Positions 1-8,221 of a DNA stretch of 64,000 bases are shown here, piece after piece; positions within the stretch are counted from its first letter, which is position 1, and every line of letters begins with the position of its first letter. The DNA is taken from the NCBI RefSeq assembly GCF_009604385.1, contig NZ_WEGJ01000027.1:26537-90536 (forward strand). The letters are read 5' to 3'. The notes under the pieces are model-generated. The model worked only from the letters and a program-made list of their open reading frames with translations. It was not told the origin of the DNA and searched no databases. The DNA comes from Streptomyces smaragdinus (GTDB lineage Bacteria; Actinomycetota; Actinomycetes; Streptomycetales; Streptomycetaceae). The translations under genes and the position numbers were made by a program.

Positions 1-200
1 GCGCCGGTCAGCTGGTCGGCCCGCTGCTGGAGCAGGCGCGCGAGCACGCCGCCCGGCTGGAGCTGGAGCGCGCCGGACGAGCGGAGATCACCGGCCTGGG
101 GCTGCCCGTACCGGAGCTGCCGCTGCTGGCGGACGGGGTGGATCTGGCGGGGCTGTACACACTGGCGGGCGAGCTGAGGAAGCAGTGGACGACGACATGA
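1..200 (+). CDS. ArsA-like anion-transporting ATPase, C-terminal end (partial)
   Basis: The reading frame is open from the window edge to TGA at 198-200. The visible 65 residues are a Leu/Glu-rich helical tail followed by a LAGELRKQW segment. The next gene is a full ArsA-family ATPase starting at ATG 197 inside this stop (ATGA overlap), so the two are translationally coupled. In Streptomyces two ArsA-like ATPase genes lie in tandem just before wblA, and this arrangement fits the first of that pair. The catalytic part is outside the window, so the family call rests on context. Confidence 0.6.
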   Translation, partial: AGQLVGPLLEQAREHAARLELERAGRAEITGLGLPVPELPLLADGVDLAGLYTLAGELRKQWTTT

Positions 201-1495
201 CCCTGGAGACGGCCCCGCGGCTCGGCATCGACGCGCTCCTGGACGACCCGAAGACCCGGATCGTGGTGTGCTGCGGCTCCGGCGGGGTCGGCAAGACGAC
301 GACCGCGGCGGCGCTGGGCGTACGGGCGGCCGAGCGGGGGCGGCGGGTCGTGGTGCTGACGATCGACCCGGCGCGGCGGCTGGCGCAGTCCATGGGCATC
401 GCGTCGCTCGACAACGTCCCGCGGCCCGTGCAGGGCGTCGAGGGCGAGCTGCACGCCATGATGCTCGACATGAAGCGGACCTTCGACGAGATCGTCGAGG
501 CGCACGCCGACCCCGCCCGCGCGGCGGCGATCCTGGCGAACCCCTTCTACCAGTCGCTGTCCGCGGGCTTCGCCGGCACGCAGGAGTACATGGCGATGGA
601 GAAGCTGGGGCAGCTTCGGGCGCGCGACGAGTGGGACCTGATCGTCGTCGACACCCCGCCGAGCCGCTCCGCGCTGGACTTCCTGGACGCGCCGGGGCGG
701 CTCGGGTCGTTCCTCGACGGGCGCTTCATCCGGGTGCTGATGGCGCCGGCGCGGGTGGGGGGCCGGGCGGGGATGAAGTTCCTCAACGTGGGGATGTCGC
801 TGTTCACCGGGACGCTCAGCAAGCTGCTGGGAGGCGAGCTGCTGCGGGACGTGCAGACGTTCGTGGCGGCGATGGACTCGATGTTCGGCGGCTTCCGTAC
901 GCGGGCGGACGCCACGTACCGGCTGCTGCAGGCCCCGGGGACGGCGTTCCTGGTGGTGGCGGCGCCCGAGCGGGACGCGCTGCGGGAGGCGGCGTACTTC
1001 GTGGAGCGGCTGAAGGCCGACCGGATGCCCCTCGCGGGGCTCGTCCTGAACCGCGTGCACACCAGCGGCGCGGCGCGGCTGAGCGCCGAGCGGGCGCTGG
1101 CGGCGGCGGAGAGCCTGGAGGAGCTCGAGCCGGACGCGGGTGTTCACGAAAATCATGAAAATCATGGCGCGTCCGGCATTGTCGATCGTGAAGACGGGCA
1201 GTCCTCTTCTCGGACCGCTTCCTCTCCCGACCCCGGCTCCCCCGCCGGCCCCGCGGTCCCGACCAGCACGGCCGGACAGCCCGCGGGCGCCGGTGCCGAG
1301 CGACTGACCGCCGCTCTGCTCCGTCTGCACGCGGAACGCATGCAGGTGCTCGCGCGCGAGCGCCGTACGAGGGACCGCTTCGCCGCGCTGCACCCCGAGG
1401 TGCCGGTCGCGGAGGTGGCGGCGCTCCCCGGCGACGTCCACGACCTCGCGGGGCTGCGCGACATCGCGCGCCGACTGGCCGAGGCCAGGCCGTAG
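197..1495 (+). CDS. ArsA/GET3-family ATPase
   Basis: Deviant Walker A P-loop near the N-terminus (CCGSGGVGKTTTAAALG region), then LTIDPARRLAQ and an IVVDTPPS switch, all typical of ArsA/Get3 ATPases. About 432 residues. A low-complexity stretch (HENHENH, then Ser/Pro-rich) around residues 315-365 interrupts the C-terminal half and looks like a lineage-specific linker. ATG 197 overlaps the upstream stop and is preferred; GTG 185 is an in-frame alternative. It is convergent with wblA, 8 bp away. The substrate is unknown, and a role in arsenite export is not implied. Confidence 0.85.
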   Translation: MTLETAPRLGIDALLDDPKTRIVVCCGSGGVGKTTTAAALGVRAAERGRRVVVLTIDPARRLAQSMGIASLDNVPRPVQGVEGELHAMMLDMKRTFDEIVEAHADPARAAAILANPFYQSLSAGFAGTQEYMAMEKLGQLRARDEWDLIVVDTPPSRSALDFLDAPGRLGSFLDGRFIRVLMAPARVGGRAGMKFLNVGMSLFTGTLSKLLGGELLRDVQTFVAAMDSMFGGFRTRADATYRLLQAPGTAFLVVAAPERDALREAAYFVERLKADRMPLAGLVLNRVHTSGAARLSAERALAAAESLEELEPDAGVHENHENHGASGIVDREDGQSSSRTASSPDPGSPAGPAVPTSTAGQPAGAGAERLTAALLRLHAERMQVLARERRTRDRFAALHPEVPVAEVAALPGDVHDLAGLRDIARRLAEARP

Positions 1496-1503
1496 GGCGC
1501 GGG

Positions 1504-1833
1504 TCAGCTCGCCGCGGCCGCGTACTCCTGCTCGTCCGCGGGCAGCAGGCCCGCCGACCGCTCGTACTCCAGCTTCGCCGTCTCCAGCAGCCGGCGCCAC
1601 GAGGTGACGGTCGGCCTGCGGCGCAGCAGAGCGCGCCGCTCGCGCTCCGTCATTCCGCCCCAGACCCCGAACTCCACCCGGTTGTCGAGGGCGTCGGCGA
1701 GGCACTCCGTGCGCACCGGACATCCGGTGCATACCGCCTTCGCCCTGTTCTGCGCCGCTCCCTGGACGAACAGTTCGTCCGGATCAGTGGTGCGGCACGC
1801 TGCCTGTGCACTCCAGTCGGTAACCCAGCTCAT
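1504..1833 (-). CDS. wblA: WhiB-like transcription factor WblA
   Basis: 109 aa with the four-cysteine iron-sulfur pattern of WhiB proteins (C in AACRTTD, then CTGCPVRTEC) followed by the GVWGG turn and the basic MTERERRALLRRRP tail that contacts DNA. The sequence from SWVTDWSAQAACRT onward matches what I remember of Streptomyces WblA, a global regulator linking development and secondary metabolism. Start ATG 1833 gives the usual short N-terminus and has GAGGA about 10 nt upstream; an in-frame ATG at 1890 would add 19 unusual residues. It is divergent from the penicillin-binding protein gene. Confidence 0.93.
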   Translation of the reverse strand: MSWVTDWSAQAACRTTDPDELFVQGAAQNRAKAVCTGCPVRTECLADALDNRVEFGVWGGMTERERRALLRRRPTVTSWRRLLETAKLEYERSAGLLPADEQEYAAAAS

Positions 1834-2216
1834 GCTGGCGCCGTCCTCTCCCGAATTGAGGCTCCCCCACGGCGGCATCGGCATATTCACCGTTGCCAGT
1901 TGAGGACGTTACGGAAGGACAGCAGGGCGCAACACCCCCTGCGGGCCCAATCTTGAATGGCCCGAACGGACTATGCGTACGCGGCAGATCACCCACGGGA
2001 GTGAGCGCTCGACATACCGGACCATCAGGCTATTTCCCAACGGATCACCGGGGAGCAATGGGGCGTGGGCCATCACAGGCCATCAAAGCGGTCAGGTCTA
2101 ATCACCCACAGGAGTGACGACACGGTTGATACGGAGACGTACTCCTGATACAGCCAGGAGCAGCGTAAGCGAACAGACGGGCGGCTGTCCGCCGAATGAG
2201 AAGTTAGGGTGGGCGC
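1834..2216. promoter_or_regulatory. Intergenic control region between wblA and the PBP gene, with a 17-bp repeat
   Basis: 383 bp without a credible gene. A 17-bp motif, ATCACCCACRGGAGTGA, occurs at 1988-2004 and 2101-2117 in the same orientation, differing at one base. Each copy has TCAC...GTGA dyad ends. The half-sites TCACCC and GAGTGA resemble BldD half-sites (TNACNC / GNGTNA) but with a longer centre than the usual box. This is a candidate operator pair for wblA or the downstream gene. I could not place -10/-35 boxes with confidence. Confidence 0.4.
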
Positions 2217-4541
2217 ATGGCATACAAGCGTCCCGGCGGTGGCCTCACCACCGCCCAGCAGGCCGCGAAGTTCCTCGGCGTCAGCCTGCTGGCGGGCGCC
2301 CTGCTCGCCGGGATCTCGCTGCCCGCCGTGGGCGCGCTGGGTCTGGCCGCCAAGGGCACCGTCGAGGGCTTCGACAAGCTGCCCGCCAGCATCGAGCGCC
2401 CCCCGCTGAGCCAGCGGAACGTGATCCTGGACCGCGACGGCGGCCTCATCGCCACGGTCTACGAGCGCAACCGCACGGTGATCCCCATCAAGCAGGTCGC
2501 CCCCGTGATGCAGCAGGCGATCGTCGCGATCGAGGACGCGCGCTACTACCAGCACGGCGCCGTCGACCTCAAGGGCATCCTGCGCGCCCTGAACGCGAAC
2601 GCCCAGGCCGGCACGGTCCAGGAGGGTGCCTCCACGCTCACCCAGCAGTACGTGAAGAACATCGCGATGGAGGAGGCCGGCGAGAGCCCCGAGAAGCTCA
2701 AGGAGGCCACCCGCCAGACCCTCGGCCGCAAGATCAAGGAGCTGAAGCTCGCCATCCAGGTGGAGCAGGAGCTCACCAAGAAGGAGATCCTCGAGGGCTA
2801 CCTCAACATCGCCTTCTTCGGCGAGCAGGCGTACGGGGTGGAGGCCGCCGCCCAGCGCTACTACAGCAAGCCCGCGAGCAAGCTGAAGCTCACCGAGGCC
2901 GCCATGCTGGCCGGCATCGTCCAGTCGCCGTCGCGCTACGACCCCGTCAACGACGAGCGGGAGGCACTCAAGCGGCGCAACGACGTCATCGACCGGATGG
3001 CGAAGAGCAAGTACATCTCCGCCGCCGAAGCCGAGAAAGCGAAGGCCGAGGACCTGGGCCTGAAGTTCAGCTCCCCCCGCAACGGCTGCATCACCGCCGT
3101 CCAGGGCGCCGGCCACTTCTGCGACTACGTCCGGCGGACGTTCCTCGGCAGCAAGCTGTACGGCAAGACGGAGGGCGAGCGCCAGAAGCGGTGGAACCAG
3201 GGCGGGCTGACGATCCGTACCACCCTGGACCCCAAGGCGCAGAAGTCCCTCAACGACTCGGTCAAGAAGCACGTCTTCCAGAAGGACAAGGTCGCCACCG
3301 CCGTCTCCATGGTCGAACCCGGCACCGGCAAGATCATCGGAATGGGCCAGTCCCGGCCGTACGGGCTGGACCCGAACAAGCACCAGACGGAGATCAATCT
3401 GTCGGTGGACCACTCGATGGGCGGATCGACGTACGGCTTCCAGACGGGTTCGACGTTCAAGCCCTTCACCGCCGCCGCGGCGCTCGAGGAGGGCATCCCG
3501 AACAGCAAGGTCTATCCGGCGCCGAACAAGATGCTCTACCCCGAGCGCGTCGAGACCTGTGACCCGGACAAGCCGTCGCTGCGCGGCATCGACCCCGAGA
3601 CCGGGGGCCCGGAGAGCGTGCAGAACGAGACGAAGTCGGAGGTCGGCCCGTACGCGCTGAAGGAGGCGACGGCGAAGTCGATCAACACCTACTTCGTCGC
3701 GATGATCGCCGAGATCGGCATCTGCCCGGTGAAGACCCTCGCGCAGAACATGGGCGTCCACCGCGGTGACGGCAAGGAGCTCCAGGAGTCCACCAGCCTC
3801 ACCCTCGGCACCCAGACCATCGCCCCGCTGACCATGGCCAACGCGTACGCGACCTTCGCCAACCGCGGCGAGTACTGCACGCCGGTGGCGATCGAGTCGG
3901 TGAAGGACGCCGACAACAAGTCGCTGCCGGTGCCGAAGACGCAGTGCAAGCGGGTCATGGACGAGAAGACCGCCGACACGGTGAACACCCTGCTCAACGG
4001 TGTGGTGACGGACGGTACGGGTGCGCAGGCGGGGCTGAGCGGGCGGGCCAGCGCCGGTAAGACGGGTACCACGGACAACCGCAAGGCCGCGTGGTTCGTC
4101 GGCTACACGCCGAACCTGGCGGCGGCCGTGTGGGTCGGCGGCGCGGGCGGCAAGGACGTCGAGATGGTGAACATCAACATCGGCGGCGTCTACTACCCCA
4201 AGGTCTTCGGCGGCGGCGTCCCCGGCCCCATCTGGCGCGACGCCATGTCGGGCGCCGTGGCGAACCGGCCGGCGGAAAGCTTCAACCTGGTTCCCATCGC
4301 CAACCCCAAGCCCAAGCACAAGGACCGCCCCGGCCACGGCGACGACGACCCGCTCGGCGGCCTGACCCTCGGCGGCATCACGGGCGGCGACACCGGTGGC
4401 CCGACCGACCCGACGAACGGCGGGACCCTGGACGGGGGCACGCTGGACGGCGGCACCCTCGACGGCGGAACGACGGACGCCGGCACGCTGATCGGCGGCG
4501 GGAACGGCAACGGGAACGGCAATACGACGGGGTGGCCGTAA
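2217..4541 (+). CDS. Bifunctional class A penicillin-binding protein (transglycosylase/transpeptidase)
   Basis: 774 aa. One N-terminal membrane segment (about residues 17-43) precedes a GT51 transglycosylase domain (EDARYYQHGAVD motif, EGASTLTQQYVKN) and a transpeptidase domain with SxxK (GSTFKPF), SxN (KSINTYF) and KTG (AGKTGTTD). It polymerises and cross-links peptidoglycan at the outer face of the membrane. The C-terminus is a low-complexity Gly/Asp/Thr tail with GGTLDGG repeats, probably a flexible wall-exposed extension. It lies divergent from wblA, matching the S. coelicolor order as I recall it. A hairpin terminator follows. Confidence 0.93.
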   Translation: MAYKRPGGGLTTAQQAAKFLGVSLLAGALLAGISLPAVGALGLAAKGTVEGFDKLPASIERPPLSQRNVILDRDGGLIATVYERNRTVIPIKQVAPVMQQAIVAIEDARYYQHGAVDLKGILRALNANAQAGTVQEGASTLTQQYVKNIAMEEAGESPEKLKEATRQTLGRKIKELKLAIQVEQELTKKEILEGYLNIAFFGEQAYGVEAAAQRYYSKPASKLKLTEAAMLAGIVQSPSRYDPVNDEREALKRRNDVIDRMAKSKYISAAEAEKAKAEDLGLKFSSPRNGCITAVQGAGHFCDYVRRTFLGSKLYGKTEGERQKRWNQGGLTIRTTLDPKAQKSLNDSVKKHVFQKDKVATAVSMVEPGTGKIIGMGQSRPYGLDPNKHQTEINLSVDHSMGGSTYGFQTGSTFKPFTAAAALEEGIPNSKVYPAPNKMLYPERVETCDPDKPSLRGIDPETGGPESVQNETKSEVGPYALKEATAKSINTYFVAMIAEIGICPVKTLAQNMGVHRGDGKELQESTSLTLGTQTIAPLTMANAYATFANRGEYCTPVAIESVKDADNKSLPVPKTQCKRVMDEKTADTVNTLLNGVVTDGTGAQAGLSGRASAGKTGTTDNRKAAWFVGYTPNLAAAVWVGGAGGKDVEMVNINIGGVYYPKVFGGGVPGPIWRDAMSGAVANRPAESFNLVPIANPKPKHKDRPGHGDDDPLGGLTLGGITGGDTGGPTDPTNGGTLDGGTLDGGTLDGGTTDAGTLIGGGNGNGNGNTTGWP

Positions 4542-4562
4542 GCCGCCCCCGTACACACGGCG

Positions 4563-4592
4563 AAGGCCCTCCCGTCTCGGCGGGAGGGCCTT
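4563..4592. terminator. Bidirectional terminator between convergent PBP and YqeY genes
   Basis: Perfect 12-bp inverted repeat (AAGGCCCTCCCG / CGGGAGGGCCTT) with a 6-nt loop, 21 bp past the PBP stop and 19 bp past the yqeY stop. It is positioned to serve both transcripts. Confidence 0.8.
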
Positions 4593-4611
4593 CCGCGTTC
4601 CTGGGGCGGGG

Positions 4612-5076
4612 TCAGCCCGCCAGGGCCTTCTTCACCGCGGCGGCGACCCGGCCGCCCTCGGCACGGCCGGCGACCTTCGGGTTCACGATCTTCATCACGG
4701 CGCCGATGGCCCGCGGCCCCTCGGCGCCGGCGGCCTTCGCCTCCCCGACGGCCTGCGTCACCACGGACGCCAGCTCCTCGTCGGACAGCTGCTGCGGCAG
4801 ATACGCGTCCAGCACCTCGCCCTCCGCGAGCTCCCGCGCCGCGGACTCCGCGCGGCCGCCCTTCTCGAAGGCCTCGGCGGCCTCGCGCCGCTTCTTGGCC
4901 TCGCGGGCGATCACCTTCTGCACCTCGTCGTCGGAGAGCGTGCGGGCCTCCTTGCCCGCGACCTCCTCCTTCGTGATCGCGGCGAGGGTCATCCGGAGCG
5001 TGGCGGAGCGCAGCTCGTCCCGGCCCTTGATGGCGGCGGTGAGGTCGTCCTGCAGCTTGGCCTTCAGCGTGGTCAT
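4612..5076 (-). CDS. GatB/YqeY domain-containing protein
   Basis: 154 aa starting MTTLKAKLQDDLTAAIKG, with a helical YqeY domain (TLRMTLAAI, then YLPQQLSDEEL and the C-terminal GAVMKIVNPKVAGRAEG block). This is the usual length for the stand-alone family, whose fold is shared with the tRNA-binding tail of the GatB amidotransferase subunit. Its cellular role is not firmly known. Divergent from the metallophosphoesterase gene with 78 bp between starts. Confidence 0.9.
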   Translation of the reverse strand: MTTLKAKLQDDLTAAIKGRDELRSATLRMTLAAITKEEVAGKEARTLSDDEVQKVIAREAKKRREAAEAFEKGGRAESAARELAEGEVLDAYLPQQLSDEELASVVTQAVGEAKAAGAEGPRAIGAVMKIVNPKVAGRAEGGRVAAAVKKALAG

Positions 5077-5154
5077 GCCCCCGAGTCTGCCATGCCCCGG
5101 GGGAACGGGGCCGCCGCATTAATCGTGCCGCCGGGCTTCTGCGACGATGGACGG

Positions 5155-6087
5155 ATGCGCGCGCGATACGGAGTCCCCCTGGCCCTGACAGCACTAGGCA
5201 CGGCGTGCGTGGGATACGCCGCCGGGATCGAGGTGCGGTCCTTCCGGCTGCGCCGGGTGACGCTGCCGGTGCTCCCCGCGGGGATGGAGCCGATGCGGGT
5301 GCTGCACGTGTCGGACATCCACATGGTCTCCGGCCAGGGCAAGAAGCGCCGCTGGCTGCAGTCGCTGGCCGGGCTGCGCCCGGACCTGGTGGTGAACACC
5401 GGCGACAACCTCTCCGACCCGGACGCCGTCCCCGAGCTGCTGGACGCGCTGGGGCCGCTGCTGGAGTTCCCCGGTACGTACGTCATGGGGTCGAACGACT
5501 ACTACGCCCCGTCGGCCCGTAACCCCGCCCGCTATCTGCTGGAGAAGGCGCGCGGCCAGCACGGCCTGAACGGCAAGAACGACCCGAACATCGGGGTGCG
5601 CCGCAACCCCTGGGAGGGCATGCGCGACGCGTTCGAGGCCTCCGGCTGGGTGGGCCTGTCGAACTCCCGCGGCCGGGTCAAGCTGGCGTCCGGTACGGAG
5701 CTGGCCCTGACGGGCCTGGACGACCCGCACATCCGCCGCGACCGCTACACCGAGGTGGCCGGCGGCCCCGACACCGCCGCGGACTTCTCCCTGGCGCTGG
5801 TGCACGCCCCGTACCTGCGTGCCCTGGACGCCTTCACGGCGGACGGCTACCCGCTGATCCTGGCCGGCCACACCCACGGGGGCCAGCTGTGCATCCCGTT
5901 CTACGGCGCGCTGGTCACGAACTGCGACATCGACACCGCCCGCGTCTCCGGCCCCTCCACCCACACCGCGGCCGGCCGCACCTCCCGCCTCCACGTCTCC
6001 GCAGGCTGCGGCACGAACCGCTACACCCCGGTCCGCTTCGCCTGCCCCCCGGAGGCGACCCTGCTCACACTGACCGCCACCACCTGA
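5155..6087 (+). CDS. Membrane-anchored metallophosphoesterase
   Basis: 310 aa. A short N-terminal hydrophobic segment (residues 5-23) precedes a calcineurin-like phosphoesterase core: DIH (HVSDIHM), GDN (NTGDNLSD), a GSNDYY variant of GNHD, and GHTHGGQ for the second metal site. Family members are metal-dependent phosphohydrolases, often with a penicillin-binding-protein neighbour as here. The start at ATG 5155 keeps the signal anchor; the frame stays open upstream, but that extension lacks family character. Confidence 0.87.
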   Translation: MRARYGVPLALTALGTACVGYAAGIEVRSFRLRRVTLPVLPAGMEPMRVLHVSDIHMVSGQGKKRRWLQSLAGLRPDLVVNTGDNLSDPDAVPELLDALGPLLEFPGTYVMGSNDYYAPSARNPARYLLEKARGQHGLNGKNDPNIGVRRNPWEGMRDAFEASGWVGLSNSRGRVKLASGTELALTGLDDPHIRRDRYTEVAGGPDTAADFSLALVHAPYLRALDAFTADGYPLILAGHTHGGQLCIPFYGALVTNCDIDTARVSGPSTHTAAGRTSRLHVSAGCGTNRYTPVRFACPPEATLLTLTATT

Positions 6088-6094
6088 AACGAAT

Positions 6095-6123
6095 TTCGTC
6101 TGGCGCCGCGGGTGGGCTACAGT
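6095..6123 (+). promoter_or_regulatory. Candidate promoter of tRNA-Pro
   Basis: TTCGTC (6095-6100) and TACAGT (6118-6123) are separated by 17 bp and end 14 bp before the tRNA. This fits a vegetative-type promoter for the tRNA gene. Confidence 0.45.
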
Positions 6124-6137
6124 AGTGCTCGTTGCTT

Positions 6138-6211
6138 CGGGGTGTAGCGCAGCTTGGCAGCGCGCTTCGTTCGGGACGAAGAGGTCGTGGGTTCAAATCC
6201 CGCCACCCCGA
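6138..6211 (+). tRNA. tRNA-Pro(CGG)
   Basis: 74 nt with acceptor stem CGGGGTG/CACCCCG and discriminator A, D-arm AGCGCAGCTTGGCAGCGC, anticodon stem CTTCG/CGAAG around loop TTCGGGA (anticodon CGG), and T-arm GTGGGTTCAAATCCCGC. CCA is not encoded. It is the integration site of the AICE that follows. Its 3' part, from the anticodon loop onward, is the left att repeat, so integration leaves the gene intact. Confidence 0.97.
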
Positions 6212-6212
6212 C
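6170..6212 (+). repeat. attL, 43-bp att core repeat
   Basis: Identical to 27937-27979. Runs from inside the anticodon loop of tRNA-Pro through the discriminator base plus one nucleotide. Sequence identity ends on both sides (g/a at the left, t/a at the right), which defines the core. Confidence 0.95.
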
Positions 6213-6222
6213 TGAAGAAACA

Positions 6223-6269
6223 GCAGATCAGGTCCGATTCCCTCTCTTCGAGAGTCGGGCCTGATCTGC
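6223..6269. terminator. Hairpin terminator after tRNA-Pro / int
   Basis: 15-bp stem with a single G-U pair (left arm 6223-6237, right arm 6255-6269), followed by ATTTTA. It can stop tRNA transcription on the plus strand and lies downstream of the leftward integrase gene as well. It is inside the element, so it replaces the chromosomal terminator that now follows attR. Confidence 0.75.
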
Positions 6270-6283
6270 ATTTTAGGGTCACT

Positions 6284-6309
6284 GGGGAGTGAACGGGGAG
6301 TGGATCAAG
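6284..6309 (+). repeat. Left subterminal repeat, candidate integrase arm-binding site
   Basis: A 26-bp sequence made of two GGGGAGTG units 11 bp apart followed by GATCAAG. The same 26 bp occurs at 27812-27837, inside the opposite end. A third, inverted unit (GACTCCCC) is at about 6317-6324. Position beside attL and int fits arm-type binding sites of a tyrosine integrase. Confidence 0.6.
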
Positions 6310-6328
6310 GAAATCGACTCCCCGGAAG

Positions 6329-7840
6329 TCACGCCCGCCGGGTCCTCAGCAAGGCGTCGAGCACTTGGACCGGCGACCGCGGGTGCATGGCGAACCGCGC
6401 GTCCAGTGCCTCATCCCACTGCTCGGTCAGCTCGTCCATGAGCCGCTGCCGCATCTTCGCGGTGATGTGTGAGTAGCGGGCCTGCACCGAGCCGTCCTCA
6501 TGGCCCAGGCGCTCATCCATGAGTTTCGGCGGGATGCCGAACTCCTCCATGACCGTCTTGTGGGAGTGCCTGAGCCCATGCGGCGTGAGACCCCGTGCGA
6601 TCGGCAGCCAGCACGCATCCGCCCGTCCCGAGGCGTTGCGCCCACGCGCCGGCACCCCCGGCCAGGGGTCCGCCAGGATAGGAACGGGGCGCGCTTCCTG
6701 CGGGGCCTTCTTCGGATACCACCCTGTGGCGGCTGGGTGGAACAGCCAGGTGGCAAATCCGGTTCGGCGCCAGTGTGCGGCCGTTTCCCCGGACTGGCCA
6801 GTGCGAACGTAGCCGAGCGAGGCGATGGCCTCCTCCACCTTGAGCCGCGTCCGTTCGGCGACCGTGTCCGGACGGTTCAGCACGTTGGAGACGGTGGCCG
6901 GCGAGACCTCGGCTCGGCGGGCGACATCGACCAACTTCGCTCCGATCTGCCGGGCCGCTCCGTTGGCGGGTCCGTGGCCACGGAAGGCGTACGCCTGCCC
7001 GTGGCACGAGCAAGGCGCTGAGTCCGTACGGGAGATGTGGTGCTTGACCAAGCCCGACAGCCACTCGGGGGTGTCGATGGTCCGGTACGAGTCGTCCTTG
7101 GGGGGGCACCGCTCGAACTGTCCCGAGTCGAGTTCGTAGAGCTGCCATTCCACGCGCACCGAGGCGGGGCGCACGAACTGGCGCTCCAGGCCGACGATTT
7201 CGCCCCATCGCATGCCGGTGAAGCCTTTCAGGACCACGGCCACAAACTCATCGTCACGGCCCGAAAGCAGGGAGACCCGCTCGGCGATCAGCAGAATGCC
7301 GAGAGCGTCGGTCACCACCTTCTCGGGCCCCCTGTTTCTGGAGCGGCCGGCGCGCCTGCCCCGGCCACGCCTCTTGGTAGCCGGGTTGGAGTCGATCAGC
7401 CCTTCCTCCACGGCGTCGCTAAGGATGAGGTGCAATGTGCCGTGCCAGGTCTTCACGCTGGATGCGGCGTAGAGCTTGCGCTCCTTCTTCTCCCAGGCCC
7501 CGACATCCGTGGGCTTGATGTCGGCGAGGGCCTTGTCCTCGAACTCCGGGAGGAGATGTTCCTCCAGATGGTGCCTGTAGTTCTGCATGGTGGACGGGGC
7601 CAACTCCTGCGCCTCGTACCAGCGGTTCACGTACTCGCCGAACGTCTCCCTGCCTGCGTTCGGGTCGCGGTAGCCAACCTCTCGGACCTTGGCTTCCAGG
7701 TCGTTCGCCGCCTTGGCAGCCTCGCGCTTGGTGGTGTACCGGACCGTGTTGCCGTTGGCGTCCACGACGGTGCGGAGCACCCCGGGGGCGATCCAGAACC
7801 GCCCCCGGTAGTAGTCCCCGCGCTTCTCGCCGTATCCCAA
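6329..7840 (-). CDS. int: Tyrosine-type site-specific integrase with embedded LacI-type HTH
   Basis: 503 aa. An N-terminal arm-binding domain (AP2-like, residues 10-60), SAM-like core-binding domain (about 65-155) and catalytic domain are present, with R211 (GMRWGE), H421-R424 (HGLRH), H447 (LGHE) and nucleophile Y456 (ARYSHIT). Between the first Arg box and the HxxR box, residues about 301-346 form a textbook LacI headpiece (DVARRAEVSPATVSNVLN, then LGYVR). The protein integrates and, with Xis, excises the element at tRNA-Pro. It is convergent toward the tRNA and follows xis by 21 bp. The LacI insertion sits where catalytic domains usually have a short linker; its function is unknown. Confidence 0.95.
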   Translation of the reverse strand: MGYGEKRGDYYRGRFWIAPGVLRTVVDANGNTVRYTTKREAAKAANDLEAKVREVGYRDPNAGRETFGEYVNRWYEAQELAPSTMQNYRHHLEEHLLPEFEDKALADIKPTDVGAWEKKERKLYAASSVKTWHGTLHLILSDAVEEGLIDSNPATKRRGRGRRAGRSRNRGPEKVVTDALGILLIAERVSLLSGRDDEFVAVVLKGFTGMRWGEIVGLERQFVRPASVRVEWQLYELDSGQFERCPPKDDSYRTIDTPEWLSGLVKHHISRTDSAPCSCHGQAYAFRGHGPANGAARQIGAKLVDVARRAEVSPATVSNVLNRPDTVAERTRLKVEEAIASLGYVRTGQSGETAAHWRRTGFATWLFHPAATGWYPKKAPQEARPVPILADPWPGVPARGRNASGRADACWLPIARGLTPHGLRHSHKTVMEEFGIPPKLMDERLGHEDGSVQARYSHITAKMRQRLMDELTEQWDEALDARFAMHPRSPVQVLDALLRTRRA

Positions 7841-7861
7841 TGCCTCTCCCCTATCTGTTCT

Positions 7862-8221
7862 TCACGCGGTGGGACGCGTGGGATGTTCCCGGGCTGCTCG
7901 GCGCGGCTGCTTGGCCCGTAGCGCCGAAATGGCGGCCGGAGGAATCTGCCGCATCCGGCGTGGGACAACAGTTGGTCCTTCCTCGGCGGCAGGCTGCGCG
8001 ACACAGGCCGGGCGCTCTTCGAAGACGCGGATAATCTCCTGGTAGTGCTCGGCGGTGAAGCGGAAGCCGCCGCCAGTCCGCGTGAACGGAATGCGCCCCC
8101 TGCGTGCCTGTTCCTTCACCCACCACTCGGAGCAGCCGAGCGCTTCGGCGACTTCGGCCGGGCGGTAGAGGGGTGTCAGGGCGGATGCGGCGTTGCCGCG
8201 TCGAGCTCGGGAGGGTGTCAT
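7862..8221 (-). CDS. xis: Excisionase-like MerR-type HTH protein
   Basis: 119 aa with an N-terminal winged-helix motif (YRPAEVAEALGCSEWWVKEQARRGRIPFTRTGG split over residues 20-52), the helix-turn-helix_17/Xis type. Such proteins bend att DNA and steer integrase toward excision. It lies 21 bp upstream of int in the same direction. ATG 8221 overlaps the stop of a 20-codon ORF (ATGA), so translation is probably coupled to it. The C-terminal third is basic and low in complexity. Confidence 0.85.
   Translation of the reverse strand: MTPSRARRGNAASALTPLYRPAEVAEALGCSEWWVKEQARRGRIPFTRTGGGFRFTAEHYQEIIRVFEERPACVAQPAAEEGPTVVPRRMRQIPPAAISALRAKQPRRAAREHPTRPTA

Noticed and set aside
4390..4541. Gly/Asp/Thr repeats at the PBP C-terminus as a separate repeat element
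   Set aside because: They are in frame and are simple low-complexity tail sequence found in many actinobacterial class A PBPs.
2073..4556. 827-codon minus-strand ORF over the PBP gene, and similar long shadows at 14279-16882 and 17516-19045
   Set aside because: Antisense of genes with clear catalytic motifs; amino-acid composition is Arg/His/Val/Leu-rich as expected for GC-rich shadow frames.
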